DNA of 64,000 nt from an uncultured Bacteroidota bacterium (lineage in GTDB: Bacteria > Bacteroidota > Bacteroidia > 2-12-FULL-35-15): contig CAINDA010000045.1 of the NCBI GenBank assembly GCA_903847205.1, positions 281,390 through 345,389 on the forward strand. The letters run 5' to 3'. The notes under the pieces are model-generated. The model saw nothing but the letters and a program-made list of their open reading frames with translations, did no database searches and was not told the DNA's origin. The position numbers and the translations under genes were made by a program. Positions 16,728 through 25,248 of this stretch are shown in pieces. Every line of letters begins with the position of its first letter. Within the stretch, counting starts at the first letter, position 1.

Positions 16728-17753
16728 ATGATTAAAATTTCTAAAAATATTTTATTAAGGCATTTGGTAATATGGTTTTGTATAATACTTTATATAATTT
16801 TTTTTTATGTGGAGACTGAAGGAACTATCATATTGAAGTTTTTTTTCCTGCTTATCTTTATTATTAATTTCATAGTTTCTTATTATATCCTTTTACTTGT
16901 TGTCTTCTCTAATTTTTTTGAGAAAAATAAGTTGCTATTTATTTTAAGTTTTAGCGCAGTAATTGTTCTTTTTGTTTCGATAGATTATTTAAACTATAAA
17001 AAAATACTGCCACTTTTAGGTGGAAAGAATAAGGGTACCAACCAATCTACCTATAACTTTATCAAGGATTCTTTATTATTTTTTTCCTTTATCGCATTTT
17101 CTGCAATGGGTTCTTATTTTAATTGGAAAAGCATAGAACGTATTAAAGAAAATTTAGAAAAAGAAAAAAATGTTATTTCAAGGGAATTAAGCTTTCTTAA
17201 AAATCAGTTCCACTCCCATCTTACCTTTAATTTTTTAAATTTTTGTTACAGCAAAATGCTTCGCTCTGCTCCAAAGGCAGCGGAATCTGTTGAAGATTTT
17301 TCGGAAATGTTGCGTTATTCATTAAGTAATAGGCAGCCTGAGGAATATGTTCCTTTAAAAAAAGAAATATGTTATATTGAAAATTTTATAGCAATACAAA
17401 AATGTATAAGCTCTGGTGTATTTGTTAAATTGGATGTAGAAGGAGAAACGACTAATTATCTTATATTACCAATGATGCTTGCAGTTTTTGTTGAAAATTC
17501 TTTCAAACATGGCGTTTTTAGTGATCCCGAAAAACCAATCTGCATTTTGCTAATTGTTAAAAATGACAGCTTGTTTTTTAGTGTGAAAAATAATAAAACG
17601 AGAAAAACAACAATTGCTTCAACTGGCATTGGTTTAGCAAATATAAAGCAGCTATTATCCTTATTTTATTGTAATAAACATTCATTAATTATTGAAGAGA
17701 CGGACTCGACTTACAGCTCTGAATTAATATTAAACACAATATCAATACTATGA
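16728..17753 (+). CDS. LytS-type sensor histidine kinase (first)
   Basis: A 341-residue kinase with four predicted membrane helices (within about residues 10-135), a short coiled segment and a His_kinase domain. The phosphoacceptor His lies in KNQFHSHLTFNFLNF (about residue 164; the usual motif is Q.NPHFLFN.LN, so Pro and the second Phe are replaced). The ATP-binding N box is MLAVFVENSFKHG. It overlaps the prolyl oligopeptidase gene by ATGA, so the two are translationally coupled. It probably senses a cell-envelope or peptide signal and phosphorylates the LytTR regulator at 21007. Confidence 0.88.
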   Translation: MIKISKNILLRHLVIWFCIILYIIFFYVETEGTIILKFFFLLIFIINFIVSYYILLLVVFSNFFEKNKLLFILSFSAVIVLFVSIDYLNYKKILPLLGGKNKGTNQSTYNFIKDSLLFFSFIAFSAMGSYFNWKSIERIKENLEKEKNVISRELSFLKNQFHSHLTFNFLNFCYSKMLRSAPKAAESVEDFSEMLRYSLSNRQPEEYVPLKKEICYIENFIAIQKCISSGVFVKLDVEGETTNYLILPMMLAVFVENSFKHGVFSDPEKPICILLIVKNDSLFFSVKNNKTRKTTIASTGIGLANIKQLLSLFYCNKHSLIIEETDSTYSSELILNTISIL

Positions 17754-19972
17754 ACTATTTTTTTAGATTAAAACAATTTGCTGTTTTTTCGTTATTAACA
17801 GCTTCAATTACATGCTTGGAGTTCTGTACTGGCAGGTTTTCAGAAAATAAATTAAATATTCAATACCCCTATCTTAAAGCAGAGCCTGTATCTGATACCT
17901 ATTTTGGCAAAACAATAATAGACCAATATCGACTTCTAGAAAATTCAGATAATACAACTGTCAGGCAATGGTTACTGAAGGAAAGACTCCTTTGCGATTC
18001 TGTATTAAATAGAATCTCATTCCGGGACTCTCTTCAAAAGGAAATAAAAGATGCCGTTTATTCCTCCAATATCAGGGGGGGCTTTCCAAGAACAGCGGGC
18101 AAAAAATTATTTTTCATCCGCAGTTATATTAAGGAAAAAACTCAAGTGCTTTTCTACAAAGACAGTATAGATGCCAAGGAAATTGAACTTTTTAATACAG
18201 CAAAATTAAATAAAGGGAATCAAGAATATAGTATTGACTATTTCGAACCATCCTTTGATGGAAAGTATCTTGCTTTTGGTCTTTCTTCTAATGGAGATGA
18301 AATGGCTGTGATAAAAATTATAGATGTGATGAATAAACTTGTACTTCCCGAATTCATTGACAGGGCAATCTACGGTGAACCGTTTTGGATACCGGGCAAA
18401 AATGGATTTTTCTATAATCAGTTAAAAGAAGTAAAATCTGCCGCTGATTCAAAAACGATATACGAAGATTCAAAAGTGAAATTACACTGGATAAATACAG
18501 ATTCCAAAAATGATAAGGACGTTTTTTCGCGGGTTTTAAATAATGATTTAGAACTGAACGCAATTGACTTTTCAACTTTCTATACTTTTCCAAGTTCTGA
18601 TAAAGTTTTGGCTTTTACTGTTCATGGCGCAACTCCATATATTTCTCTTTATTATGCTCCATTAAAAGACTTTACAGAACAGAACTTCGGCAAAAAAATA
18701 CTCTGGAAAAACGTGTGCACTTCAAATGAAAAAATAACTGGCTTTGCTTTAAATAAACAGCAATTATATTTACTTAGTTTTAAAGACAATCCTAACGGAA
18801 GTATAAAAAAGTTTGACCTTAATAAAAATCATTTTTCTACACAAACGATAATAGAAGGCAAAGATGATGTGTTGGAAGAGATGATACAAACCCAAAACTC
18901 GATTTATATAAAAAAATTTAAAAATGGAATTAGTTCTATGATTAGAATTGATCTTGCAACGGAAATCATAGAAAATATTGAATTGCCATTTAATGGGTAT
19001 GTTTATTTAAAGCCGGGATTTGGCATTTCTCCTGCATATCTTCATTCCAGCGATTTGTTTTTTGCTATGCAGTCATGGAATAAAGAAGTGGGTGTATATT
19101 CTTACAATCCTGTATCAAAAAAAACTACTAAAACAGATTTGCGTGCACAAGGCAAATATGGTGACAGAAGCGATTTAGTAATCAAAGAAGTAGAGATTCC
19201 ATCGTATGACGGAACTTTAGTTCCTTTAAGCATTATTTATTTAGAGAATACTAAACTGGATGGAGAAAATCCGACATTAATGGAGGGTTATGGAGCTTTC
19301 GGAGTTTCATTGAATGCAGAATTTTATCTTCCCCTCCAAGTATGGTTAAATAATGGAGGCATATACGCAGTCGCCCACACTAGAGGCGGCGGAGAAAAAG
19401 GAGATGCATGGTATAAGGGAGGCTACAAATCAACAAAACCCAATAGCTGGAAAGATTTTATTGCTTGTGCAGAGTATTTAATTAAAAATAAATACACTTC
19501 AGCTCAGAAATTGTCTGCTAAGGGAGCAAGTGCAGGTGGCATCACTGTTGGAAGAGCTATAACAGAAAGGCCTGACCTTTTTAAAGCAGCGATACTTGAT
19601 GTTGGCGTATTAAATTCTTTAAGATTTGAAAAATCCCATAATACAATCAATGTCACGGAATTTGGCTCCACAGAAGATTCTGTTGGATTCAGGAACTTAT
19701 TTGAAATGGATGTTTATCATCATATAAGAGCGGATATTAAATACCCTTCTCTTTTAATAACTTCGGGGATGAATGATGCAAGGGTAGATTTCTGGCAGCC
19801 GGCAAAAGCAGTTGCTCGTTTTCAGAAAGTGTGTGAAAAAAATAATAATGTGATATTATTTAAAATAACTGATTTCGGACACCAAGGAGATTTGAATGTA
19901 ATAAAGGAGGAAACCGATAATTATTCTTTTTTATTTTGGCGATTAAAACACCCTAAATTCATCTTGAATTAA
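17750..19972 (+). CDS. Prolyl oligopeptidase (S9A family), exported
   Basis: A 740-residue serine peptidase: N-terminal hydrophobic export signal with nearby Cys residues (SLLTASITC, possible but poor lipobox), a seven-bladed beta-propeller (about 75-470) and a C-terminal alpha/beta-hydrolase domain. The nucleophile is S594 in KGASAGG, the Asp is in SGMNDARVDFW and the His in TDFGHQGD. S9A enzymes cleave short peptides after Pro. Being between two sensor kinases in a lanthipeptide locus suggests processing of the product or turnover of a signal peptide. The Cys-free core contains PP motifs that could be substrates; that link is inference. Confidence 0.9.
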   Translation: MNYFFRLKQFAVFSLLTASITCLEFCTGRFSENKLNIQYPYLKAEPVSDTYFGKTIIDQYRLLENSDNTTVRQWLLKERLLCDSVLNRISFRDSLQKEIKDAVYSSNIRGGFPRTAGKKLFFIRSYIKEKTQVLFYKDSIDAKEIELFNTAKLNKGNQEYSIDYFEPSFDGKYLAFGLSSNGDEMAVIKIIDVMNKLVLPEFIDRAIYGEPFWIPGKNGFFYNQLKEVKSAADSKTIYEDSKVKLHWINTDSKNDKDVFSRVLNNDLELNAIDFSTFYTFPSSDKVLAFTVHGATPYISLYYAPLKDFTEQNFGKKILWKNVCTSNEKITGFALNKQQLYLLSFKDNPNGSIKKFDLNKNHFSTQTIIEGKDDVLEEMIQTQNSIYIKKFKNGISSMIRIDLATEIIENIELPFNGYVYLKPGFGISPAYLHSSDLFFAMQSWNKEVGVYSYNPVSKKTTKTDLRAQGKYGDRSDLVIKEVEIPSYDGTLVPLSIIYLENTKLDGENPTLMEGYGAFGVSLNAEFYLPLQVWLNNGGIYAVAHTRGGGEKGDAWYKGGYKSTKPNSWKDFIACAEYLIKNKYTSAQKLSAKGASAGGITVGRAITERPDLFKAAILDVGVLNSLRFEKSHNTINVTEFGSTEDSVGFRNLFEMDVYHHIRADIKYPSLLITSGMNDARVDFWQPAKAVARFQKVCEKNNNVILFKITDFGHQGDLNVIKEETDNYSFLFWRLKHPKFILN

Positions 19973-19981
19973 TTCCGAAAT

Positions 19982-20995
19982 ATGATAAGCATCAAATTGT
20001 CACAGAAAGAAAAAATCAAGCATTTGATTTATTGGCTAATTATTACAGCATTTTTATGTGTTGTAGATCCAGTACCTGCTAATTTATTTGTTCAGATTGT
20101 TAGTACTTTAATTATAATGCTCGTTTATATGTTTGTATATTATGCCCAATGCCTATATATTTTCCCAGCGTTTTATAAAAAACATACACTGAAATTGACT
20201 TTATCTATTCTATCCATTTTGATTTTATATTTTGCAATTAATTATTCAAACCTAAATTATGTTGTAACTTTATTTGGTAATGCCAACCCTGTATTGAGCG
20301 AGTCTAAGTTCACGTTGATATCCGACTATTTAATATTGTTTGCTATTGTTTCGGTTGTGGCGTTTGGATCCTTTCAAAATAAAATGAGTATCCTAAAAAT
20401 ACAACTGCAAAGTGAAAAAGAAAAAGCTTTGCTTATTAAAGAGCTTGGTTTTTTTAAAAACCAGTTTAATTCACATATTACTTTTAACTTTTTAAACTAT
20501 TGTTATAACTACGTACATGAATCTTCAAAAGAAGCCGCAGAAGCTATTGAGTTATTTTCAGGAATGTTGCGTTATACAATCAATAGCAAACCAAATGAGC
20601 TTGTTCTGATAGAGAAGGAAGTAGAATATATCAACCAGTTTATTAATCTCAAAAAACAATTGAGCAAAGGGATGTATATTGAATTTCGGTCAGATGGCGA
20701 TTTAAGTAATACATATATTTTTCCTAGGATGTTAATCACTTTCGTTGAAAATGCTTTTAAACATGGGAAAACCCATGAAGAATCCAATCCTATAAGTATC
20801 TCTTTGAATGCTATTGCAGATCAGGTTACTTTTGAAGTGAAAAATAAAAAAAATAAAAGTAAAACCCCTTTATCAACTGGCATAGGACAGAATAATGTAA
20901 AAAATCAGCTTGAACTTTATTACAAGAATCGGCATGACCTGAAAATTGCTGAAGATGACGACAATTATGCCTGCAAACTTGTACTGACAAATTAA
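19982..20995 (+). CDS. LytS-type sensor histidine kinase (second)
   Basis: A 337-residue paralogue of the kinase at 16728, with four membrane helices (within about 12-140), the same altered phosphoacceptor motif KNQFNSHITFNFLNYCYN and the N box MLITFVENAFKHGK. The C-terminal GIGQNNVKNQL is the G box equivalent. It is 11 bp from the response regulator, so this pair is the more obvious cognate couple. Two kinases with one regulator imply signal integration or heterodimers. Confidence 0.9.
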   Translation: MISIKLSQKEKIKHLIYWLIITAFLCVVDPVPANLFVQIVSTLIIMLVYMFVYYAQCLYIFPAFYKKHTLKLTLSILSILILYFAINYSNLNYVVTLFGNANPVLSESKFTLISDYLILFAIVSVVAFGSFQNKMSILKIQLQSEKEKALLIKELGFFKNQFNSHITFNFLNYCYNYVHESSKEAAEAIELFSGMLRYTINSKPNELVLIEKEVEYINQFINLKKQLSKGMYIEFRSDGDLSNTYIFPRMLITFVENAFKHGKTHEESNPISISLNAIADQVTFEVKNKKNKSKTPLSTGIGQNNVKNQLELYYKNRHDLKIAEDDDNYACKLVLTN

Positions 20996-21006
20996 AGAAT
21001 TTATCT

Positions 21007-21723
21007 ATGATCACTTGTATCGTTATTGATGACCAGGAAGAAGCCATTGAAGTGTTGACCGATCATATTCAGAAAAAACCAGAACTTTCTCTTGAAGGAA
21101 AATTCACCAATCCTCTTGAAGCGATGAGTTTTCTTGAAAATAAGAAAGTTGATCTTGTTTTTATCGATATTCAAATGCCGCACCTGAACGGACTCGAATT
21201 TATTGAAAGCCTTAGGGCAAAAAAAGGAAGTGATGTTCCCAAGTTTGTATTCACAACTGGGTTTAGTGAGTATGCCTTGTCGGGCTTTGAGCATGGCGTA
21301 TCTGATTACCTGATGAAACCAATTGGGTTCAAACGATTTAACATTGCCATAGATCGTTTAATCAGCGATCTTAAAAAGAATAATGCAACAACCGAAGGTG
21401 CAAAAGATTTCTTTTTCGCGGATGTTGATGGTAAAAAAGTAAAGATCAACATGAAGGATATTGTATATATAGAGAGTTCAGGGAATTATATCACCGTTTT
21501 TGGCAACAATTTTAAACTATTATTGTACAAATCTATGAGTGCCATTCAGGAAATAATAGACCCAGATATTTTTATACGGTCGCATAAATCTTACATTGTT
21601 TCCATTAATTATATTGAAGCAATGAAAGGAAATGAACTTGCTTTAAAATTAGGTTCGGTAACTAGATATATCCCCATTGGCGCAACATTTAAAGATGCTA
21701 TTTTAAAAAAATTAAGAATTTAA
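21007..21723 (+). CDS. LytTR-family response regulator
   Basis: A 238-residue regulator. The receiver domain (1-120) has the acidic pair IDDQE, phosphoacceptor Asp in LVFIDIQMPHLNG (about D54), Thr in VFTTGFSEYAL and the conserved Lys in YLMKPIGF. The LytTR DNA-binding domain (about 140-238) has KINMKDIVYIESSGNYITVF and FIRSHKSYIVSINYIEAM. LytTR proteins bind pairs of short direct repeats. The most likely target is the precursor promoter 130-160 bp downstream, and perhaps the divergent promoter at 16581-16727. Confidence 0.93.
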   Translation: MITCIVIDDQEEAIEVLTDHIQKKPELSLEGKFTNPLEAMSFLENKKVDLVFIDIQMPHLNGLEFIESLRAKKGSDVPKFVFTTGFSEYALSGFEHGVSDYLMKPIGFKRFNIAIDRLISDLKKNNATTEGAKDFFFADVDGKKVKINMKDIVYIESSGNYITVFGNNFKLLLYKSMSAIQEIIDPDIFIRSHKSYIVSINYIEAMKGNELALKLGSVTRYIPIGATFKDAILKKLRI

Positions 21724-21853
21724 TTTATGAATAACCATTTTTATTAAACTTTAAATTTCCCGAAAATTATTTTGCATTGCTAAGATTTAAGTTCATATCG
21801 CCAAAACTCCCGTTTGAATAAAATATTTTTTCTTCAATAAATTTCTCGCATTC

Positions 21854-21883
21854 TTTGCAATGTAATTAATTAATCTAATTTTA
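21854..21883 (+). promoter_or_regulatory. Promoter of the main precursor gene
   Basis: TTTG (21854-21857) and TAATTTTA (21876-21883) are separated by 18 bp, close to the Bacteroidota -33/-7 layout, with one mismatch in the last base of the -7 box. The ATG is 33 bp further on, with AGGAAA at 21899-21904 as a possible ribosome-binding site. A weak -7 would fit a promoter needing activation by the LytTR protein. Confidence 0.5.
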
Positions 21884-21916
21884 TACCTTACTGTGTATAG
21901 GAAACAGTGTAAAACA

Positions 21917-22111
21917 ATGAAAAAAGTAAAATTTCTGAAAAAACTTTCTTTAAACAAAGAAACTATTGCAAAGTTAAATACTGAGCAAATGAACCAGGTG
22001 AATGGCGGATTCACAATTATCAACACAGCGGCTGGAGGAGCTTGTAAGACCTATCAAAAAAGTTGTTTTGACCATTGTGGAAGTTGGATTAATTGTGCTG
22101 CGACCGCCTAA
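21917..22111 (+). CDS. Class I lanthipeptide precursor peptide with four-Cys core
   Basis: A 64-residue peptide: a 31-residue leader with LSLNKETIAKLNTEQMNQ and a VNGG double-glycine end, then a 33-residue core. Core positions of Cys are 12, 19, 23 and 29; Thr 2, 6, 14 and 32; Ser 18 and 25. The LNKETIAKLN leader motif and GG cleavage site are typical of Bacteroidota lanthipeptide precursors handled by LanB/LanC and C39 exporters. Four Cys and six Ser/Thr allow up to four thioether rings. An in-frame GTG at 21893 exists but the ATG fits the promoter and leader length better. An intrinsic terminator lies 33 bp downstream. Confidence 0.9.
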   Translation: MKKVKFLKKLSLNKETIAKLNTEQMNQVNGGFTIINTAAGGACKTYQKSCFDHCGSWINCAATA

Positions 22112-22144
22112 TTGTGTTTGATTAATTTTTTAATTGAAAATTTG

Positions 22145-22180
22145 AACCCTTCGGGATAAACGTACCCGAAGGGTTTATCT
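22145..22180 (+). terminator. Intrinsic terminator/attenuator after the precursor gene
   Basis: AACCCTTCGGG and CCCGAAGGGTT form a perfect 11-bp stem with a 9-nt loop, followed by a T-rich TATCTTATT tail. It stands between the precursor and the S41 peptidase, so it should make precursor transcript far more abundant than read-through mRNA. Confidence 0.88.
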
Positions 22181-22211
22181 TATTAAATTTACTAAGCATA
22201 ATGTTTAAAAT

Positions 22212-23918
22212 ATGAAAAAACATAAATTTATACTGACAATATTATTGTTATTTGCCATTAATAGTAATTCTCAAAATTCAGATAAACTATCGCTAAATTC
22301 AAAGCTTTCAGATTTGTCTAAATCATGGGGCATTTTAAAATATCACCATCCGGGTATTGCTTCAGGCACAGTTAATTGGGATAGTTGCCTTTTATTTAGC
22401 ATAAAAAAAGTATTGAATGATTCTTCGACAAATATTCAAAACGAAATAAAAAATCTTATTTTAATTGCTGAAAAGAACCAGCCCCCCACCTCGAAAAATA
22501 ATATTAGTAAGAAAATATCTACTAATGATTCTTTCTTCAAATCGAACTACTTTTTAACCATTAATGATACAATAAAACAATTCTTAGAAAAAACAATAAA
22601 GGGAGACCATGCTCCTAAAAATTATTATATGCAAAGAAAATGGGACTTATTAGATTTTTCTTTTGAAAAAAACTATACAGACCAATTACCTGATGTGGAA
22701 TATCGATTGCTTGGCTTGTTTCGCTTTTGGAATATAATTGAATTCTTTTATCCCTATAAAAATCTTATGGATTCCGATTGGGATCAATTATTATTAAAGT
22801 ATATACCCCTGTTTCAACAATGTAAAAACCGGGAAGAATATTTTTGGATTGTTTCTGAATTTTTAACTAAGCTTGATGACGGTCATGCGCTTGTTTTTGA
22901 TAAATACCGTTTTGATTATACGGACAAGTATGAATTACCTATTCATTTTAAATGGATAGGAAAAAAAATGGTTGTTGCCGATATTAATTCCCGAAAAATA
23001 AAACGAATATATAAAATTAATGCAGGAGATTATATAGTTAAAATAAACAACAGAACAGTTGATGAAGAAATAAAAAGATGGTCGAGAATGGCTCCTGCCT
23101 CAAATGAAGAAAGAAAAATGAATATAATTAGCATATATTTTTATCATGGAACATCAAAACGCATGTTGCTTAAAATAGCAAAACAAAATGGGGATACAGT
23201 GTCAATTGCATGTAGGTTGAAATCCCAAAATGCTTTTAGAAGAAATGTCCGTGATATAAAAGACCTTATTGCAAGCAATAGAAAAATAAGAAAAACAACC
23301 AAGCAACTTAAATCAGCCGGAATAGGTTTTATAAACGGCTTCGGGAATAACAATAAAGGCATCACAAAAGAATATCGCGTTGCAAAACAAAATAAAGCTA
23401 TTATTATTGACATGAGAGATTATCCAAAAGCTGACCTTATGTTCCTGTTCAATCAATATTTATTTAAAGAGAAGAAAATATTTATAAAATACATTATAGC
23501 AGATTCTGTTTATGCCGGGCGTTTCAACATACAATATGATTCATTGTCAAGACTGCCTAACTATGGTGATAAAAACCTTTCCTATTACACGGGAAAGATA
23601 GTTGTATTGGTCAATACAAAAACATTAAGTAATGCGGAATGGGTTGTAATGGGATTACAAACACAGCCAAATGTGGTAGTAATAGGCAGTCAAACAGCAG
23701 GAGCAGACGGAAATATTGTACTAGTGCCATTGCCGGGAGGGTTTAAGGCTTGTTTTTCTGGACTTGGAGTAGAATATCCAGACGGAACTCAAACACAACG
23801 AATAGGACTAAAAATAGATGTAAAATTGCAGGAAACAATGCAGGGATTTATTTCAGGGAAAGACGAAGTTTTAGACTCCGCTATAGATTTTATAAAAAAT
23901 AAAGGTTATGTCAATTAA
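22212..23918 (+). CDS. S41-family (C-terminal-processing-like) peptidase, exported
   Basis: A 568-residue protein with a signal peptide (about residues 1-20, FILTILLLFAINSNSQ), an N-terminal helical part, a PDZ-like segment (MVVADINSRKIKRIYKINAGDYIVKIN, about 255-281) and an S41 peptidase domain. The catalytic Ser region is VNTKTLSNAEWVVMGLQ, followed by GSQTAGADGNIVLVPLPGG and the closing PDGTQTQRIGLKIDV. Such peptidases are periplasmic. It comes straight after the precursor terminator, suggesting a role in trimming or turnover of the exported peptide, or immunity; this is inferred from position only. Confidence 0.85.
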   Translation: MKKHKFILTILLLFAINSNSQNSDKLSLNSKLSDLSKSWGILKYHHPGIASGTVNWDSCLLFSIKKVLNDSSTNIQNEIKNLILIAEKNQPPTSKNNISKKISTNDSFFKSNYFLTINDTIKQFLEKTIKGDHAPKNYYMQRKWDLLDFSFEKNYTDQLPDVEYRLLGLFRFWNIIEFFYPYKNLMDSDWDQLLLKYIPLFQQCKNREEYFWIVSEFLTKLDDGHALVFDKYRFDYTDKYELPIHFKWIGKKMVVADINSRKIKRIYKINAGDYIVKINNRTVDEEIKRWSRMAPASNEERKMNIISIYFYHGTSKRMLLKIAKQNGDTVSIACRLKSQNAFRRNVRDIKDLIASNRKIRKTTKQLKSAGIGFINGFGNNNKGITKEYRVAKQNKAIIIDMRDYPKADLMFLFNQYLFKEKKIFIKYIIADSVYAGRFNIQYDSLSRLPNYGDKNLSYYTGKIVVLVNTKTLSNAEWVVMGLQTQPNVVVIGSQTAGADGNIVLVPLPGGFKACFSGLGVEYPDGTQTQRIGLKIDVKLQETMQGFISGKDEVLDSAIDFIKNKGYVN

Positions 23919-23975
23919 GCTTGGACCCAATCCAGATATTGCGATTGTTTAGTTCCTGCAATGTCGCTTTAAATC

Positions 23976-23983
23976 TAGATTTG
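23976..23983 (+). promoter_or_regulatory. -7 promoter box for the lanC-lanB-exporter operon
   Basis: TAGATTTG matches TAnnTTTG exactly and lies 38 bp before the LanC start. No clean TTTG is seen at -33, so the promoter may need an activator. It would give the modification and export genes a separate start from the precursor. Confidence 0.5.
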
Positions 23984-24021
23984 CATAATAACAGTCATAC
24001 CTTTAAATAAATAAACTTGAT

Positions 24022-25236
24022 ATGTCAAAAAAATTGTATCCAGAAACATTAATTGAAACAATAACAAATATTTCAAAAACTCTTTCTGTAGATAAAAATC
24101 TTAATAATAAAAATAGCGGCATACATACAGGTTCAGCGGGGATAGCGCTTTTTTTTCACCATTTAAATCAAATTATCCCAAATGAAAGTAATCACGATAA
24201 CTGTTTACGACATATAGAAAAATGTGTTGACGCTATTGAAAACCAGCAACTAGGCTATACCTTTTGTTCGGGGATCGCGGGGATTGCATGGGGATTAGAA
24301 TATTTTTCTGATAAAGGCCTTTTTGAAGTTGAGGAGGAAGATTTTTTATCTGAATTGGATATTCATATATTTAATCACGCAACAAATGATATTGAAAATA
24401 ATAATGTTGATTTTCTGCATGGTGGAATTGGTGCAATTGCTTATTTCTTAAATCGTTTGCCAAATATTTATGCAGAAGATTGTTTAATAAAATTTGTAAA
24501 TCTTCTTTGGGAAAAAGCTGAAAAGGGAACAAATGAGATAAAATGGAAAAATAGTTTTAATCAGGAACTCTCTGAGCCCGGCATAATTAGGGAATACAAT
24601 CTTGGTCTTTCTCATGGTATTCCCAGTTTAATTATTATTTTAATTAAAATATATAACAAAAATATTGCAGCAACTAAATGCAAAAAATTAATTATGGGCA
24701 GTATCGAATGGATACTAAATCAAAAACTTCCCGAGTCATACGATTCCATTTTTCCAAATTCGGTTGGTTCAACTATTGAAAAACATAGTAGTCGATTAGC
24801 ATGGTGCTACGGAGATTTGGGTGTATCCTCCTCTATATGGCAGGCAGGTCAGGCACTTAATAGAGAAGATTGGAAACAAGAAGCTCTCAACATTCTATTG
24901 CACAGCAGCAAGCGAAGAGATTTAAAAGAAAACAGTGTGGTAGATGCTGCTTTATGCCACGGTACGGCAGGTATAGCACATATTTTTAACCGTTTCTATA
25001 AAGAAACAGGCATTAAAGAGTTTGATGATGCTCGTTGGTATTGGCTGGAACAAACTTTAAAAATGGCAAAATGGGAAGATGGCCTTGCCGGATACAAAGT
25101 CTGGCAAGCGGAACGAGGATGGCAAAACGAGGATGGACTTTTGGAGGGGGTAGCAGGTATTGGCTTGACCTTGCTCGGTTTTTTAACTAATGATGTAAAT
25201 GATTTAAGCTGGGACAGTTGTTTATTATTAAGCTAA
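24022..25236 (+). CDS. Lanthipeptide cyclase LanC
   Basis: A 404-residue LanC-like alpha/alpha barrel with repeated GxxG helices (SGIHTGSAGIALFFHHL, FCSGIAGIAWGLEYF, DFLHGGIGAIAYFLN, LGLSHGIPSLIIIL, LLEGVAGIGLTLLGF). The three zinc ligands are visible: Cys in LAWCYGDLGVSS (about residue 270) and Cys-His in ALCHGTAGIAH (about 312-313). It adds Cys thiols to dehydrated Ser/Thr to form lanthionine rings. LanB starts 12 bp later. Length is usual for the family. Confidence 0.93.
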   Translation: MSKKLYPETLIETITNISKTLSVDKNLNNKNSGIHTGSAGIALFFHHLNQIIPNESNHDNCLRHIEKCVDAIENQQLGYTFCSGIAGIAWGLEYFSDKGLFEVEEEDFLSELDIHIFNHATNDIENNNVDFLHGGIGAIAYFLNRLPNIYAEDCLIKFVNLLWEKAEKGTNEIKWKNSFNQELSEPGIIREYNLGLSHGIPSLIIILIKIYNKNIAATKCKKLIMGSIEWILNQKLPESYDSIFPNSVGSTIEKHSSRLAWCYGDLGVSSSIWQAGQALNREDWKQEALNILLHSSKRRDLKENSVVDAALCHGTAGIAHIFNRFYKETGIKEFDDARWYWLEQTLKMAKWEDGLAGYKVWQAERGWQNEDGLLEGVAGIGLTLLGFLTNDVNDLSWDSCLLLS

Positions 25237-25248
25237 AAAATATTTTAA

